A stretch of DNA of 64,000 bases, from assembly GCA_023229465.1 (NCBI GenBank), contig JALNZE010000006.1, positions 88,578 through 152,577 of the forward strand. The letters run 5' to 3'. Made by a program: the position numbers and the translations under genes. This stretch comes from Chitinophagaceae bacterium. Its GTDB lineage: Bacteria > Bacteroidota > Bacteroidia > Chitinophagales > Chitinophagaceae. Under the pieces are notes generated by a model. It saw only the letters and a list, made by a program, of their open reading frames with translations. It was not told the DNA's origin and made no database searches. This document shows positions 1 to 8,977 of the stretch, piece after piece. The first letter of the stretch is position 1. Each line of letters begins with the position of its first letter.

Positions 1-1
1 A

Positions 2-1051
2 CGCATAGGTATCATTACGGCTGTTTTTTGCATGTTCATGGCATGTAAAAAAGAACTTAGTATTGAGAACGGTGGATTTGGCGGAACAGCACAGGGCGAA
101 CTGGTTGATTCTTTGGGCAATTGTAAATCTTACGTTATTACCGGTGAGTACAGTGTTGATTCGGCAATAAGTACTTCTACGCACTATACCTCAATTAAAG
201 TAAATTTTACCGCGCAGGGCAAATACAAAATTTATACTGATACGATAAATGGTATGTGGTTTCTCGATTCGGGTTTTGCGGTAAGTAGCGGAGAAGCTGT
301 TATCAAACTAAAAGGGTATGGAACACCCATACTTCCCAGGACCACTTATTTTACTATTTATTTTAATAACAATATTTGCGGTTTCGCCATAAGTGTTAAC
401 GGAAGTGTAATGGGCGGAGGTGGTAGCGGAGGAAGTGGTGGCGGTAGCGGGGGCGGCACAGGTTCGGGCGGTGATTATTTTCCAACAACATCAGGATCCT
501 TCTGGACCTATCAATACTTACCCAAACTCGGAGCAATTGATACCTTTAAAGTAACTACTATTACCGGCCTGGTTCCTATTGATACCTTGAGCTATGCACA
601 ATTCGCCACTTCTTTAGCTGATACGTTTTACTTTGCCAAAAATGGTAAAGGAACCTATTTTGCTTACAGCACCATTGATTTTGATTATACCTTTCTTTTT
701 GATACCATCCCTGATAAGTTTATCTCTTATCCCTTTCTGAAAGAGACTGCTTCTGTTACAGAAACCTGGGAAAGCGGCAGTTATGGGCCGGTTTGGACGA
801 AGGGCGCAAGAGGCATATCTAAAGCGGTATTTACCATCATATCTATGAATGGAACGTATACCATCGCGGGAAAAACTTATCTGAATGTGATCAATGTAGA
901 AAGGAAGATTCAGTTCCTGGCAGATAACAGCAGTGGCAACTATCAGACTTTATTAATCGGGAATTCTTTTTATGCCAAAGGCTATGGTTTAATCGACCAG
1001 GTAATTGGCAATCAAAATGTTTCAATAGTCAGAACACCCACTATTCAATAA
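2..1051 (+). CDS. Partial lipoprotein of unknown function with a glycine-rich linker
   Basis: The reading frame is open to the left edge of the window, so the true start is upstream and the gene is 5'-partial. The visible N-terminus is a hydrophobic stretch ending in a lipobox-like Phe-Met-Ala-Cys, which points to a lipoprotein exported by the Sec route and processed by signal peptidase II. After the Cys there are about 120 residues of beta-rich sequence, then a Gly/Ser-rich linker (about bases 412-470), then a second domain of about 190 residues opening with an F-W-x-Y motif. I recognise neither domain with confidence. The gene converges on lspA with a 17-base gap. Function unknown; cell-envelope location is inferred. 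Confidence 0.6.
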   Translation, partial: RIGIITAVFCMFMACKKELSIENGGFGGTAQGELVDSLGNCKSYVITGEYSVDSAISTSTHYTSIKVNFTAQGKYKIYTDTINGMWFLDSGFAVSSGEAVIKLKGYGTPILPRTTYFTIYFNNNICGFAISVNGSVMGGGGSGGSGGGSGGGTGSGGDYFPTTSGSFWTYQYLPKLGAIDTFKVTTITGLVPIDTLSYAQFATSLADTFYFAKNGKGTYFAYSTIDFDYTFLFDTIPDKFISYPFLKETASVTETWESGSYGPVWTKGARGISKAVFTIISMNGTYTIAGKTYLNVINVERKIQFLADNSSGNYQTLLIGNSFYAKGYGLIDQVIGNQNVSIVRTPTIQ

Positions 1052-1068
1052 ATAACAGGGAGCAGCCA

Positions 1069-1746
1069 TTAAAAAATCTGGTTTCTATCATTTACCAGGC
1101 TATCCGTTTCAATCGTATGATGTGTAACAATTTTATTCTTCCTGAAGAACCTGTTTTGAAAAAGAAGGATACTGATTACCCCGGTTGATATTGAGGCATC
1201 CGCAAGATTAAATACGGGCCGGAAAAATTCAAAATAATCACCTCCGATAAAAGGGAACCATGAGGGGTATTGTGCATTGGTGATGATGGGGAAATATAAC
1301 ATATCTACTACTTTACCATGCAACAGGCCGTTATACCCTCCACCGGGGGGCAGTAACCTGGCAATATTTTGTGAAATGGGATTGCTTTGTTCAAATAGTA
1401 AACCATAAAAGAGGCTATCAATCAGGTTTCCCAGCGCGCCGGCATAAATTAATGAGGCACAGATGATGAATCCCCGGTGATATTTTTTACGAACAAAATC
1501 TCTCAATAAAAAACTTCCCCAGATAACCGCTACCAAACGAAATAAAGTAAGCGCGATTTTTCCAAAACCACCCCCAAATTTCCAGCCCCAGGCCATGCCC
1601 TCATTCTCTACAAAATGCAGCCTAAACCAGTTACCCAGCATATTATGTTCTTCTCCGGCAAAATAGTGCAGCTTAATATAAAATTTCAAAGCCTGGTCGG
1701 CAAAGATGACCAGCAGAATGATAAATATGATTTGTCTTCCTTTCAC
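1069..1746 (-). CDS. lspA: Lipoprotein signal peptidase (signal peptidase II)
   Basis: Inner-membrane aspartyl protease that removes signal peptides from prolipoproteins. Visible family features: an Asp in the first membrane helix (FADQALK), a GNLIDSL block, and the two catalytic Asp contexts VVDMLYFP and NLADASI. Four membrane segments are apparent. The longest frame starts at a TTG at 1770, but that TTG lies inside a TATCTTTG sequence that looks like a Bacteroidota -7 promoter element; the GTG at 1746 would leave a leader of about 18 bases and 225 residues, so I prefer it. The protein is longer than Escherichia coli LspA (about 164 residues), with an insertion between the two Asp motifs, as is common in Bacteroidota. 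It is the last gene of the terC, murF-alr, lspA run. Confidence 0.88.
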   Translation of the reverse strand: MKGRQIIFIILLVIFADQALKFYIKLHYFAGEEHNMLGNWFRLHFVENEGMAWGWKFGGGFGKIALTLFRLVAVIWGSFLLRDFVRKKYHRGFIICASLIYAGALGNLIDSLFYGLLFEQSNPISQNIARLLPPGGGYNGLLHGKVVDMLYFPIITNAQYPSWFPFIGGDYFEFFRPVFNLADASISTGVISILLFQNRFFRKNKIVTHHTIETDSLVNDRNQIF

Positions 1747-1829
1747 AAACTTTATTTTGATGGTGGGCAAAGATAGTATTTGAGTGTTACAGGTGCGATA
1801 TCTTGTAAAAAGTTTAGCATTTGTACCTT

Positions 1830-4337
1830 TTATTCCTCCATATACACCCGTTTCACCCGTTGGCTGATGCCTGTTATGATCTCATAAGCTATGGTGCCCG
1901 ACCATTGAGCCAGTAGCCTGACAGCTAAATGATTTCCAAAAATCTCGACCTCATCCTCCTCCTGTACACCGGGTATATCCGTAACGTCAATCATCGCCAT
2001 ATCCATACAAACATGCCCGATAACCGGTGCCAGTTTCCCATGGAGGTACATGCTGCCGGTACCATTCCCAAATCGCCTGTCGTACCCATCGGCATACCCA
2101 ATGCGTACGGTGGCAATCAGGCTGTCACGGTTAAGCGTTCCTTTACGGCTATACCCAATGGTATCAGCTTCCTTCACTTTTCTAATTTGTGCGATAGTAG
2201 ATTTAAGTACCATCACTGTTTCAAGCGATAGTCCCTGTTCATCAGTACTTTCTACCCCATATAAACCTATACCCAGCCGAACCATCTCAAACTGGCAGCC
2301 GGGATGCCTGAAAATGGCTGCAGAATTGGCGATATGCCTGATAAATGAGTAACCCAGTTTCGTTCGCAGTAAAGCACAGGCTTCTGTAAATAATGCCATC
2401 TGATGCTCTGTAAAACTATCCTGCTCCGGACTTTCACTGGCCACCAGGTGACTGAAAACAGATTTAACAGCCATCGTATCCGCTTGTTGTAGTAACTGGG
2501 CCAGCGCAAGCGCATCACTAATTTCAAAACCCAGGCGATTCATACCTGTATTAAATTTGATATGCACAGGAAAAGTCTGTACGCCCTGGTGAGTAAGATA
2601 GGTATGAAACGAATGGTATAAGGGAAAAGAGAAGATTTCCGGTTCAAGGTGATACGTGGCTAATGCATCAAAACCGGCTTCATCCGGGTTCATCACCATA
2701 ATGGGCAAACTGATGCCGGCCTTTCTTAGTTCTACCCCTTCATCTGCATAGGCTACCGCTAAGTAATCAACTTTATGATACTGAAGAATCCTGGCTACTT
2801 CTGCACTGCCGCTTCCATAGCTGAAAGCTTTCACCATGGCCATCAGTTTAGTTTCGGGCCGGAGTACTTTTTGGTACTCTTTGAGATTATGCACCATTGC
2901 CGAAAGATTAATCTCCATCACGGTCTGGTGTACTTTTTGCGCCAGCCAATTGGAAATTCTTTCAAACTCAAATACGCGTGCCCCTTTCAACAAAATGTAT
3001 TCATCTTTAAAATGCTGCACACCCGCCTGCTGCAGAAATTCGGTGGTGGATTGATAAAAAAAAGCTGCCAATGGTTTTTTTCCCTTTGGCCTTTCTGCCT
3101 GGCAAAATAATTGTTGATATTTTATGATAGCCGGACCAATCGCAATCAATTTATCAATGCCCCTGCCGGCAACGCTTAGTGCAATCGCACGGTACAACTC
3201 TTCTTCCGGCATACCGGATTGCAGAATATCGGATAAGATCAAACTACTTAATTGATTACCTGCCTGCTGTTGAAGATAATCGAGCGCCAGATCCAGTGAT
3301 GACAGGTCATTGCTATAACTATCATTCAATAAATAACAGTTATGAATGGCTTTCTTTAACTGCATCCGCATATCAACAGGTTCCAATTGCAGTATGCGTT
3401 CCTGTATCACACTCTCCGGATATTGCATTTGCAGCAGTACACACCAGCAGGTAATGGCATTGTCGATAGAAATTTTATCGGTAAAAGGAATCCTGAGCAC
3501 AATGGTTTGCCTCATATAGTCGGCTGTAACCATTGTGTGCTGATCCTGTTTTTCTGCAGTTATAATCCGAAGCGTAGCTTCCGTTTCTCTGCTCCAGCTA
3601 AAAAACCGGGTTTCGCCGGAGAAAAGATTTCTGTCGGCCGATTCAGGCAATAAAGAGGGCTGTATCCCTTCTCTGCCAAAAACCAATGAACCGGCCTGGC
3701 GAAACAGCCTCGCTTTTTCGGTTGCCTTCTGCTTTTTATTGGTAAATCCTTCACTATGCGCTTCTGCCAGGTTGGTAAATACACCCATTGTGGGTTGAAT
3801 AATATTGGCAAGCATGGCCATTTCATGCACGGTAGAAATACCTGCTTCAAAAATGCCCAGCGTATGTTGCGCATTAATTTGCCAAACACTTAGCGGAACA
3901 CCGATCTGTGAATTGTAGCTGCGCGGACTTCGTACAATCGTATGATCGGGCAGGAGTAATTGAAAGAGCCATTCCTTTACAATGGTCTTACCGTTACTTC
4001 CGGTAATACCTATCACAGGTATCCTGAACAAACTTCTGTGATAAGCGGCCAATTGCTGTAGGGCGGTGAGTACATCCGGTACTTCTAAAAATATTGCATC
4101 GGGAAAATCATTTATAGCAGGACTATGCTTTACAACAAAATTTCTGACGCCCCGTTCATACACTTCCTTGATATAGCTATGACCATCCCGTCGCGGGCCA
4201 CTAAGGGCAAAGAAGAGTGAGGTTTGAGGAAATACAATTTTCCTGCTGTCGGTTAACAGGTATTCAATCCCTGAATCATCTACGGGGCAAGGCAGTGCCT
4301 GAATAATTGCCGCAATATGTTTAATGGTATAAGCCAA
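1830..4337 (-). CDS. murF-alr: Fused UDP-MurNAc-tripeptide:D-Ala-D-Ala ligase / alanine racemase
   Basis: One 835-residue chain with two peptidoglycan-precursor enzymes. Residues 1 to about 460 are a Mur ligase of the MurF type: the ATP-binding GITGSNGKT loop is at residues 110-118, and a Mur-ligase C-terminal domain follows. From about residue 470 (starting MEINLSAM) the chain is a fold-type III alanine racemase with a PLP-lysine context MVKAFSYG near residue 500 and the catalytic Tyr context IGYADGYDR near residue 755. The alanine racemase makes D-Ala and MurF adds D-Ala-D-Ala, so the fusion joins consecutive needs of one pathway; this architecture is known from Bacteroidota. It starts 14 bases after terC ends on the same strand, so co-transcription from the terC promoter is likely. 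Confidence 0.92.
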   Translation of the reverse strand: MAYTIKHIAAIIQALPCPVDDSGIEYLLTDSRKIVFPQTSLFFALSGPRRDGHSYIKEVYERGVRNFVVKHSPAINDFPDAIFLEVPDVLTALQQLAAYHRSLFRIPVIGITGSNGKTIVKEWLFQLLLPDHTIVRSPRSYNSQIGVPLSVWQINAQHTLGIFEAGISTVHEMAMLANIIQPTMGVFTNLAEAHSEGFTNKKQKATEKARLFRQAGSLVFGREGIQPSLLPESADRNLFSGETRFFSWSRETEATLRIITAEKQDQHTMVTADYMRQTIVLRIPFTDKISIDNAITCWCVLLQMQYPESVIQERILQLEPVDMRMQLKKAIHNCYLLNDSYSNDLSSLDLALDYLQQQAGNQLSSLILSDILQSGMPEEELYRAIALSVAGRGIDKLIAIGPAIIKYQQLFCQAERPKGKKPLAAFFYQSTTEFLQQAGVQHFKDEYILLKGARVFEFERISNWLAQKVHQTVMEINLSAMVHNLKEYQKVLRPETKLMAMVKAFSYGSGSAEVARILQYHKVDYLAVAYADEGVELRKAGISLPIMVMNPDEAGFDALATYHLEPEIFSFPLYHSFHTYLTHQGVQTFPVHIKFNTGMNRLGFEISDALALAQLLQQADTMAVKSVFSHLVASESPEQDSFTEHQMALFTEACALLRTKLGYSFIRHIANSAAIFRHPGCQFEMVRLGIGLYGVESTDEQGLSLETVMVLKSTIAQIRKVKEADTIGYSRKGTLNRDSLIATVRIGYADGYDRRFGNGTGSMYLHGKLAPVIGHVCMDMAMIDVTDIPGVQEEDEVEIFGNHLAVRLLAQWSGTIAYEIITGISQRVKRVYMEE

Positions 4338-4351
4338 GATATCAGTATCAG

Positions 4352-5371
4352 TTAAAGAGAACCATCGTTCACATCTTTGGGTGTACCTTTTTTATTTACA
4401 AAAATGGAATAAAAAACAGATCCGGAAATACATACCAATATAACACCTAATGATAAGAATACCTGTGTAGATTTCGACATCCATTGATTCAGGTAATGTT
4501 CTCCCAACATTTTAACGCCAATAAAAATAAGTACCATGGCAATGCCCTGTTGCAGGTATTCAAATTTGGTTACAGCTCCCCTTAATAGAAAGAATAAGGA
4601 ACGCAGGCCCAGTACAGCAAAAATATTTGAGGTATAAATGACCAGGGGATCTTTGGATATACCCATTACGGCAGGGATGGAATCAAGTGCAAATACCAAA
4701 TCAATGGCAGCCAGTAATACCACTACCACAAATAAAGTAGTATAGGCGGGTTTCTCTTTTACACGGATGATGTACTTTCCGTTGCCATCATGATTAACAA
4801 GGGGCAGAAATTTTTTGAGAAACCGGTACACTTTGGAATCATGCGGATCAAACTCCTGTTCTTCGTTTGCAGTAAACATTTTATAACCGGTATACAATAA
4901 GAAAACGCCGAACAGATATAATATCCAGGAAAATCGGGCAACCAGGGCTACGCCGATAGTTATAAAAGCAACCCTGAATACAATTGCCATCAATATACCG
5001 ATCAATAATACCCTTGGATAATGAATTTCTTTTACACTAAACGCGGAGAAGATGAGGATAAATACAAAAATATTATCAATACTCAGGCTCCACTCCATCA
5101 GGTAAGCGCTTAAAAACTCCAGGGCCAGTTGCGAGCCGGTTGCAGCAATACCTGTTGCAGTTGTTTCGGTATTTTCCGTCGCGAGAGCCGGACCCTGAAT
5201 CCACATGAATACAAAAAACAGCAGGGCCAGCCCTACCCAAAAAAAAGTCTGGTACAAAGCCTGTTTAATCGTTATCGTTTGATTCTTTTTGCTGAGCAGA
5301 CCCAGATCAAATACCAAAGCGATAGCCAATACAATTCCGAACACTAAATAAACGACCTGGTGGGTAGACAT
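4352..5371 (-). CDS. TerC/Alx-family integral membrane protein
   Basis: 339-residue multi-pass membrane protein of the TerC family, linked in other bacteria to manganese export, tellurite resistance and metalation of secreted proteins. The two diagnostic acidic motifs are present: the S-x-D-N motif in MEWSLSIDNIFVF and the matching Asp motif in DLVFALDSIPAVMGI. About eight membrane helices can be seen, with a loop around residues 175-200 that includes charged residues. It has a candidate promoter (TATCTTTG at 5389-5396) and heads the run terC, murF-alr, lspA. The substrate cannot be told from sequence. Confidence 0.88.
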   Translation of the reverse strand: MSTHQVVYLVFGIVLAIALVFDLGLLSKKNQTITIKQALYQTFFWVGLALLFFVFMWIQGPALATENTETTATGIAATGSQLALEFLSAYLMEWSLSIDNIFVFILIFSAFSVKEIHYPRVLLIGILMAIVFRVAFITIGVALVARFSWILYLFGVFLLYTGYKMFTANEEQEFDPHDSKVYRFLKKFLPLVNHDGNGKYIIRVKEKPAYTTLFVVVVLLAAIDLVFALDSIPAVMGISKDPLVIYTSNIFAVLGLRSLFFLLRGAVTKFEYLQQGIAMVLIFIGVKMLGEHYLNQWMSKSTQVFLSLGVILVCISGSVFYSIFVNKKGTPKDVNDGSL

Positions 5372-5388
5372 GCTTTTGATTTGAATGC

Positions 5389-5396
5389 CAAAGATA
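5389..5396 (-). promoter_or_regulatory. Candidate -7 element upstream of terC
   Basis: On the minus strand the bases read TATCTTTG, an exact match to the Bacteroidota TAnnTTTG -7 element. It would place transcription start about 14 bases before the terC ATG. A clear -33 TTG is not seen at the usual distance; only a T-rich CTGTTT lies there. Confidence 0.45.
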
Positions 5397-5469
5397 AACA
5401 GTTGAACGCTTTAAACAGATTTACTAATTAACATAATGATTGATCTGCCTTTTCTGTTTAACAAGATAA

Positions 5470-7221
5470 TTACAACTCATATTTCTTTTTTCGCTGCCAC
5501 TGAAAGAAAACACCTATTACTATCACCAATGTAACCGGTAAAGCGATATTAATAAACTGCCACATAGTTTTTTGTTCTTCCACTTTGGTTTTATCCAGGA
5601 GGCGTAAAACAAAATCTTTGTTACGGCTTTCAAAAAGATGGTTATTACTTACCAGGTAATCCATAGCGTTTAGAAAAAATTCCCGGTTGGCAAACCGGTA
5701 ATTTTCCAGGGGCAATAAACCCATGGCCAGGGGTCCTGCTGTGTTACTAACCGAATTGGTTACAATATCCGCGTCAGCCACCACAATTTGTTTGCCTGCT
5801 TTTATGCCTGCGCTAAGAAAAGGTTTGCCTGTTGATCGCAATACTGAATCCATCACATTCTTACTCAGTCGATTGCTGTAAAGAGAAGTAAATTTTCCCT
5901 CCAGTAAAACAGCAACGGGTATATAGCTTTTATTAAAACTTACCAGATCATCATCCCCCTTTACGCTATTGATAGAAACGATTGCGGGGGAACTGATTCG
6001 GCGGCTATTGGTATCCGTTGCCAATAAAATGGTTTTAAGAATACCAGGCGCTTTCACTGTATCAATACTTGATGGAAATATCGGCAACACCCTGTCCAGG
6101 TTATTAGAAATAGGGTTGTTGCTTCTGGCAGAGAGAAATGGATAATAAGGCCAGGGAGAGCGCTGCATTTTGGGGCTGCCATCAGCATTCGCGCCTACCA
6201 CAATGGGTATCTTGGAGCAGTTGAGGTCCTGCACCAGATCCGGGTTGATACGAACGCCATATTTAAAAAGAAGGTCATCCAGGTTCAATCCCCGGTCAAA
6301 CGCTGTATACTCAGCCTGGCTGCGCATCAAACTGTCCAGTTCTGCATGTAGTTTATCTATGAACCAGATAACATGACCACCATTCATAACAAACTGGTCA
6401 ATTTTCAGTTTATCCTCATCAGTAAATGGCTGAGTGGGTTTTACAATCATCAAAGCATCCATCAATCCGGGATCCGGAAAACCCATTTTCAAATCAAATA
6501 CTGCCAGCCGGTATTCATTACGCAGGCTTTCGCCCAAATCATTCACTTTAAAATCAGTGGGTTCCCCGTTTCCTACTACATACGCAACAGTAGGTACATA
6601 TTTCCGGGTAAGTTTATCAATCGCGTTTGCAAACTTATATTCAAGCAACGCTTCCGCGGCATTCCGGGTAGCTTCCACATCTTCCTGCGGGTTATCGGTA
6701 ATTACATTGTATTGTTTAAACACTTTGCGGCTGCTGCGAAGGTCAACCGCAATGGGCTTTTGATTTTTCCGGTAACTTACCAATGCTGAGGGTATAATCA
6801 ATTGATTAGTCTCTGTTTCAGTTTTGGAAGATGTTTGTTCATTCCTTTCGAAAACCACGCCTAATCTGGAAAGACTATCGTAGTATAACACTTTGGCAGT
6901 ATCATTGGTAATCTCTTCCCCCGGTTTCTCAAAACTCACTTTAACCAGATTGCCTGATAAGGATTTGAACTCATCCAACAGGTCCTTTGTTGCCATACTC
7001 AGTTTTTTATAATCAGCGGGAAGGTCTCCGGTTAGAAATACCTGAATGGTAATCGCACTGTCTACATTTTGCAATAGTGTTTTGACAGAAGGGGTAAGGC
7101 TATATCTTTTTTCGGCAGTCAGATCCAGCCGGTAAAAAATGAGTGTTGAGAGATAGATCAGGATCATGAAAAGCCCTGTTAAACCCCCAATACCCTGTTT
7201 ATGATGCCATAATTTCCGCAT
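5470..7221 (-). CDS. gldG: Gliding-motility ABC transporter auxiliary protein GldG
   Basis: 583 residues with an N-terminal membrane helix (about 15-32), a long extracytoplasmic region of the ABC-type uncharacterised/GldG family (YSLTPSVKTLL, then ITIQVFLTG and the I-V-x-P-x-Q region), and a single C-terminal membrane helix followed by a QRKKKYEL tail. In Flavobacterium johnsoniae GldA, GldF and GldG form an ABC transporter needed for gliding. It starts 11 bases after gldF ends on the same strand, which supports an operon. No ATPase gldA is in the window. Assignment is from overall layout and adjacency to gldF. Confidence 0.85.
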   Translation of the reverse strand: MRKLWHHKQGIGGLTGLFMILIYLSTLIFYRLDLTAEKRYSLTPSVKTLLQNVDSAITIQVFLTGDLPADYKKLSMATKDLLDEFKSLSGNLVKVSFEKPGEEITNDTAKVLYYDSLSRLGVVFERNEQTSSKTETETNQLIIPSALVSYRKNQKPIAVDLRSSRKVFKQYNVITDNPQEDVEATRNAAEALLEYKFANAIDKLTRKYVPTVAYVVGNGEPTDFKVNDLGESLRNEYRLAVFDLKMGFPDPGLMDALMIVKPTQPFTDEDKLKIDQFVMNGGHVIWFIDKLHAELDSLMRSQAEYTAFDRGLNLDDLLFKYGVRINPDLVQDLNCSKIPIVVGANADGSPKMQRSPWPYYPFLSARSNNPISNNLDRVLPIFPSSIDTVKAPGILKTILLATDTNSRRISSPAIVSINSVKGDDDLVSFNKSYIPVAVLLEGKFTSLYSNRLSKNVMDSVLRSTGKPFLSAGIKAGKQIVVADADIVTNSVSNTAGPLAMGLLPLENYRFANREFFLNAMDYLVSNNHLFESRNKDFVLRLLDKTKVEEQKTMWQFINIALPVTLVIVIGVFFQWQRKKKYEL

Positions 7222-7232
7222 GAAGAATAGAA

Positions 7233-7955
7233 TTAACGCTTAGTCAGATTTTTTTGTGTGATAGAAAGGAACAAAACGATGATTCCTATAAAATAAATAA
7301 TATCCCTGCTGTCAATCACCCCCCTGCTGATACTGCGGTAATGAAAATTGATCCCCATCATTTCAATATAATAATCCAATCCTGCATTGAATACAGGTAA
7401 TTTACTGATGGCATCAAACCCATTGTATAAGAGAAAACAGACAAAAGCGCCTGAGATAAAGGCCACTACTGTGTTATTGGTTACACTACTGGCACATATT
7501 CCGATGGCAGTAAAAACGGCGCCTAAAAAAACAAGGCCAATATAACTGCCGATGGTAGCACCAATATCAATGCCACCGGTTATACTGAGTTGCTGAACCG
7601 ATACTGCATAAATGATAGTTGGTAATAAAGCGGTAATCACAACCAATAGCGATCCATAAAATTTACCCCACACGATTTGTGCAGGTGTTAGGGGCATGGT
7701 TTTAAGTAATTCGAAAGTGCCTGCTTTGTACTCATCTGCCAGGCTGCGCATGGTGATGGTTGGAACGAGGAATAATAATATCCAGGGAGCCAGGTTAAAA
7801 AAACTGCCCAGCGAAGCATAGCCAAAGTATAAGATACTTGTATCAGGAAAAACAAAAAGGAAGAGGCCGTTCAGCAAAAGAAACACCACCAAAGCAATAT
7901 AGCCGGTGAGGCTGCTGAAAAATTGTTGCCATTCTTTTTTACAGATCATCCACAT
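7233..7955 (-). CDS. gldF: Gliding-motility ABC transporter permease GldF
   Basis: 240 residues with six predicted membrane segments and the ABC-2 permease layout (MWMICKKEWQQFFSSLTGYIAL at the start; a central MRSLADEYKAGTFELLKTMPLTPAQIVWGKF block typical of this permease family). It forms the permease of the Gld transporter with GldG, encoded 11 bases downstream. The promoter-like TAGTTTTG lies only a few bases before the ATG, so the transcript may be nearly leaderless or use the second ATG at 7949. Confidence 0.87.
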   Translation of the reverse strand: MWMICKKEWQQFFSSLTGYIALVVFLLLNGLFLFVFPDTSILYFGYASLGSFFNLAPWILLFLVPTITMRSLADEYKAGTFELLKTMPLTPAQIVWGKFYGSLLVVITALLPTIIYAVSVQQLSITGGIDIGATIGSYIGLVFLGAVFTAIGICASSVTNNTVVAFISGAFVCFLLYNGFDAISKLPVFNAGLDYYIEMMGINFHYRSISRGVIDSRDIIYFIGIIVLFLSITQKNLTKR

Positions 7956-7959
7956 CTGC

Positions 7960-7967
7960 CAAAACTA
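7960..7967 (-). promoter_or_regulatory. Candidate -7 element touching the gldF start
   Basis: The minus strand reads TAGTTTTG, an exact TAnnTTTG match ending four bases before the gldF ATG at 7955. If it works, transcription would begin at or next to the start codon. No well-placed -33 TTG was found, so it could be chance in A+T-rich sequence. Confidence 0.35.
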
Positions 7968-8046
7968 ACTGTTCTTGGGCAATCGGCGCATGGGTGTTGA
8001 CTATTTGAAACCACTTTATGGATTTTATCACATTTGTGCCTGGGGG

Positions 8047-8397
8047 TTATACGGCAAAGCTTTCCCCGCAGCCGCAACTTCTGCTGGCATTCGGGTTATT
8101 GAAATAGAAGCCCTTTCCATTTAATCCGTCAGAAAAATCCAGTTCAGTATTCACTAAGTAAAGAAAGCTTTTGAGATCAGTAACTACTTTAATGCCATTG
8201 TCTTCAAACACCTGGTCCATCGGTTTCACTTCATTATCAAAATCCAGTTTATAGCTTAGGCCGGAGCATCCGCCACCTACCACGCCCACACGCAAAAAAT
8301 AAGTATCATCTCCGCCCACACCTGCGTCTTCCATCAGTTGATGCACTTTCTTTTTGGCCTTATCACTTACGTAAATACTGTTTTCTGTAGCGGTCAT
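8047..8397 (-). CDS. iscA: A-type iron-sulfur carrier (IscA/HesB family)
   Basis: 116-residue carrier that accepts Fe-S clusters from the IscU scaffold and passes them to target proteins. The three cluster-binding cysteines of the family are present: Cys44 in VGGGCSGLSYKL, and Cys108 and Cys110 in the C-terminal SCGCGESF. Length matches the family. It is third in the iscS-iscU-iscA run on the minus strand, 44 bases after iscU; that gap is filled by A+T-rich direct repeats. Could also be called ErpA/SufA; context favours the Isc name. Confidence 0.92.
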   Translation of the reverse strand: MTATENSIYVSDKAKKKVHQLMEDAGVGGDDTYFLRVGVVGGGCSGLSYKLDFDNEVKPMDQVFEDNGIKVVTDLKSFLYLVNTELDFSDGLNGKGFYFNNPNASRSCGCGESFAV

Positions 8398-8400
8398 ACT

Positions 8401-8434
8401 TTTAATTAATAATTAGTAATTAGTAATTAATAAT
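8401..8434. repeat. A+T-rich microrepeat of ATTAATAATTAGTAATTA type
   Basis: The gap between iscU and iscA is almost wholly built from tandem TTAATAATTAG / TAATTAGTAATTA units. Close relatives of the same sequence occur at about 13635-13655 (3' gap of a GNAT gene) and 14157-14190 (upstream of the YcxB-like gene). They occur only between genes in this window. Confidence 0.6.
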
Positions 8435-8441
8435 TTGGGAG

Positions 8442-8858
8442 TTAATGTATTTTTTCTTCGAAGACCAGTTCTTCGAGGTCGTTCTTTTTCCGGTAATCGT
8501 TGATGGCAGATTTGATGGCATCTTCTGCCAAAACTGAGCAGTGAATTTTTACCGGAGGAAGATTTAATTCTTCTACCAGATCCATATTATCTATCTGTAC
8601 AGCCTGGTCAACGGTTTTACCCTTTAACCATTCTGTGGCCAGCGAAGAAGACGCGATAGCGGATCCGCAACCGAAGGTTTTGAATTTAGCATCGGTAATC
8701 ACACCGGTTGCGTCATCCACTTCAATCTGCAAACGCATCACATCACCACACTCCGGAGCGCCTACCAAACCGGTGCCTACATTCTTCTTAGCCTTGTCCA
8801 ACGTACCTACGTTTTTTGGATTGCTGTAATGATCAATTACTTTTTCTGAATATGCCAT
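8442..8858 (-). CDS. iscU: Iron-sulfur cluster scaffold IscU
   Basis: 138 residues; scaffold on which IscS-derived sulfur and iron are assembled. The three scaffold cysteines are visible at Cys37 (GAPECGDVMR), Cys64 (FGCGSAIASSS) and Cys107 (KIHCSVLAEDA), and the LPPVK motif that binds HscA chaperone is present at about 100-104, just before Cys107. hscA/hscB and fdx are not in this window. It lies between iscS and iscA, separated from iscS by a long inverted repeat. Confidence 0.95.
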   Translation of the reverse strand: MAYSEKVIDHYSNPKNVGTLDKAKKNVGTGLVGAPECGDVMRLQIEVDDATGVITDAKFKTFGCGSAIASSSLATEWLKGKTVDQAVQIDNMDLVEELNLPPVKIHCSVLAEDAIKSAINDYRKKNDLEELVFEEKIH

Positions 8859-8864
8859 AATATT

Positions 8865-8977
8865 AATTTGAAAATTTGAAAATTAGTTAATTTGAAAATG
8901 AGGAAAAACATTTTACATTTCATGGTAAGCTAATTTGAACTCATTTTCAAATTTTCAAATTAGCTCATTTTCAAATT
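8865..8977. repeat. Inverted repeat of AATTTGAAAAT units between iscS and iscU
   Basis: Two arms (8865-8902 and 8940-8977) are near-complementary and each is made of three copies of the unit AATTTGAAAAT with short joins. The arms flank a spacer of about 37 bases. In the iscS-iscU transcript this can fold to a long, A-U rich hairpin. The same unit reappears in direct orientation at 18524-18560. Confidence 0.7.

Noticed and set aside
1830..4337. The MurF-racemase fusion as a novel finding
   Set aside because: This fusion is a known arrangement in Bacteroidota, so it is listed only as a feature.
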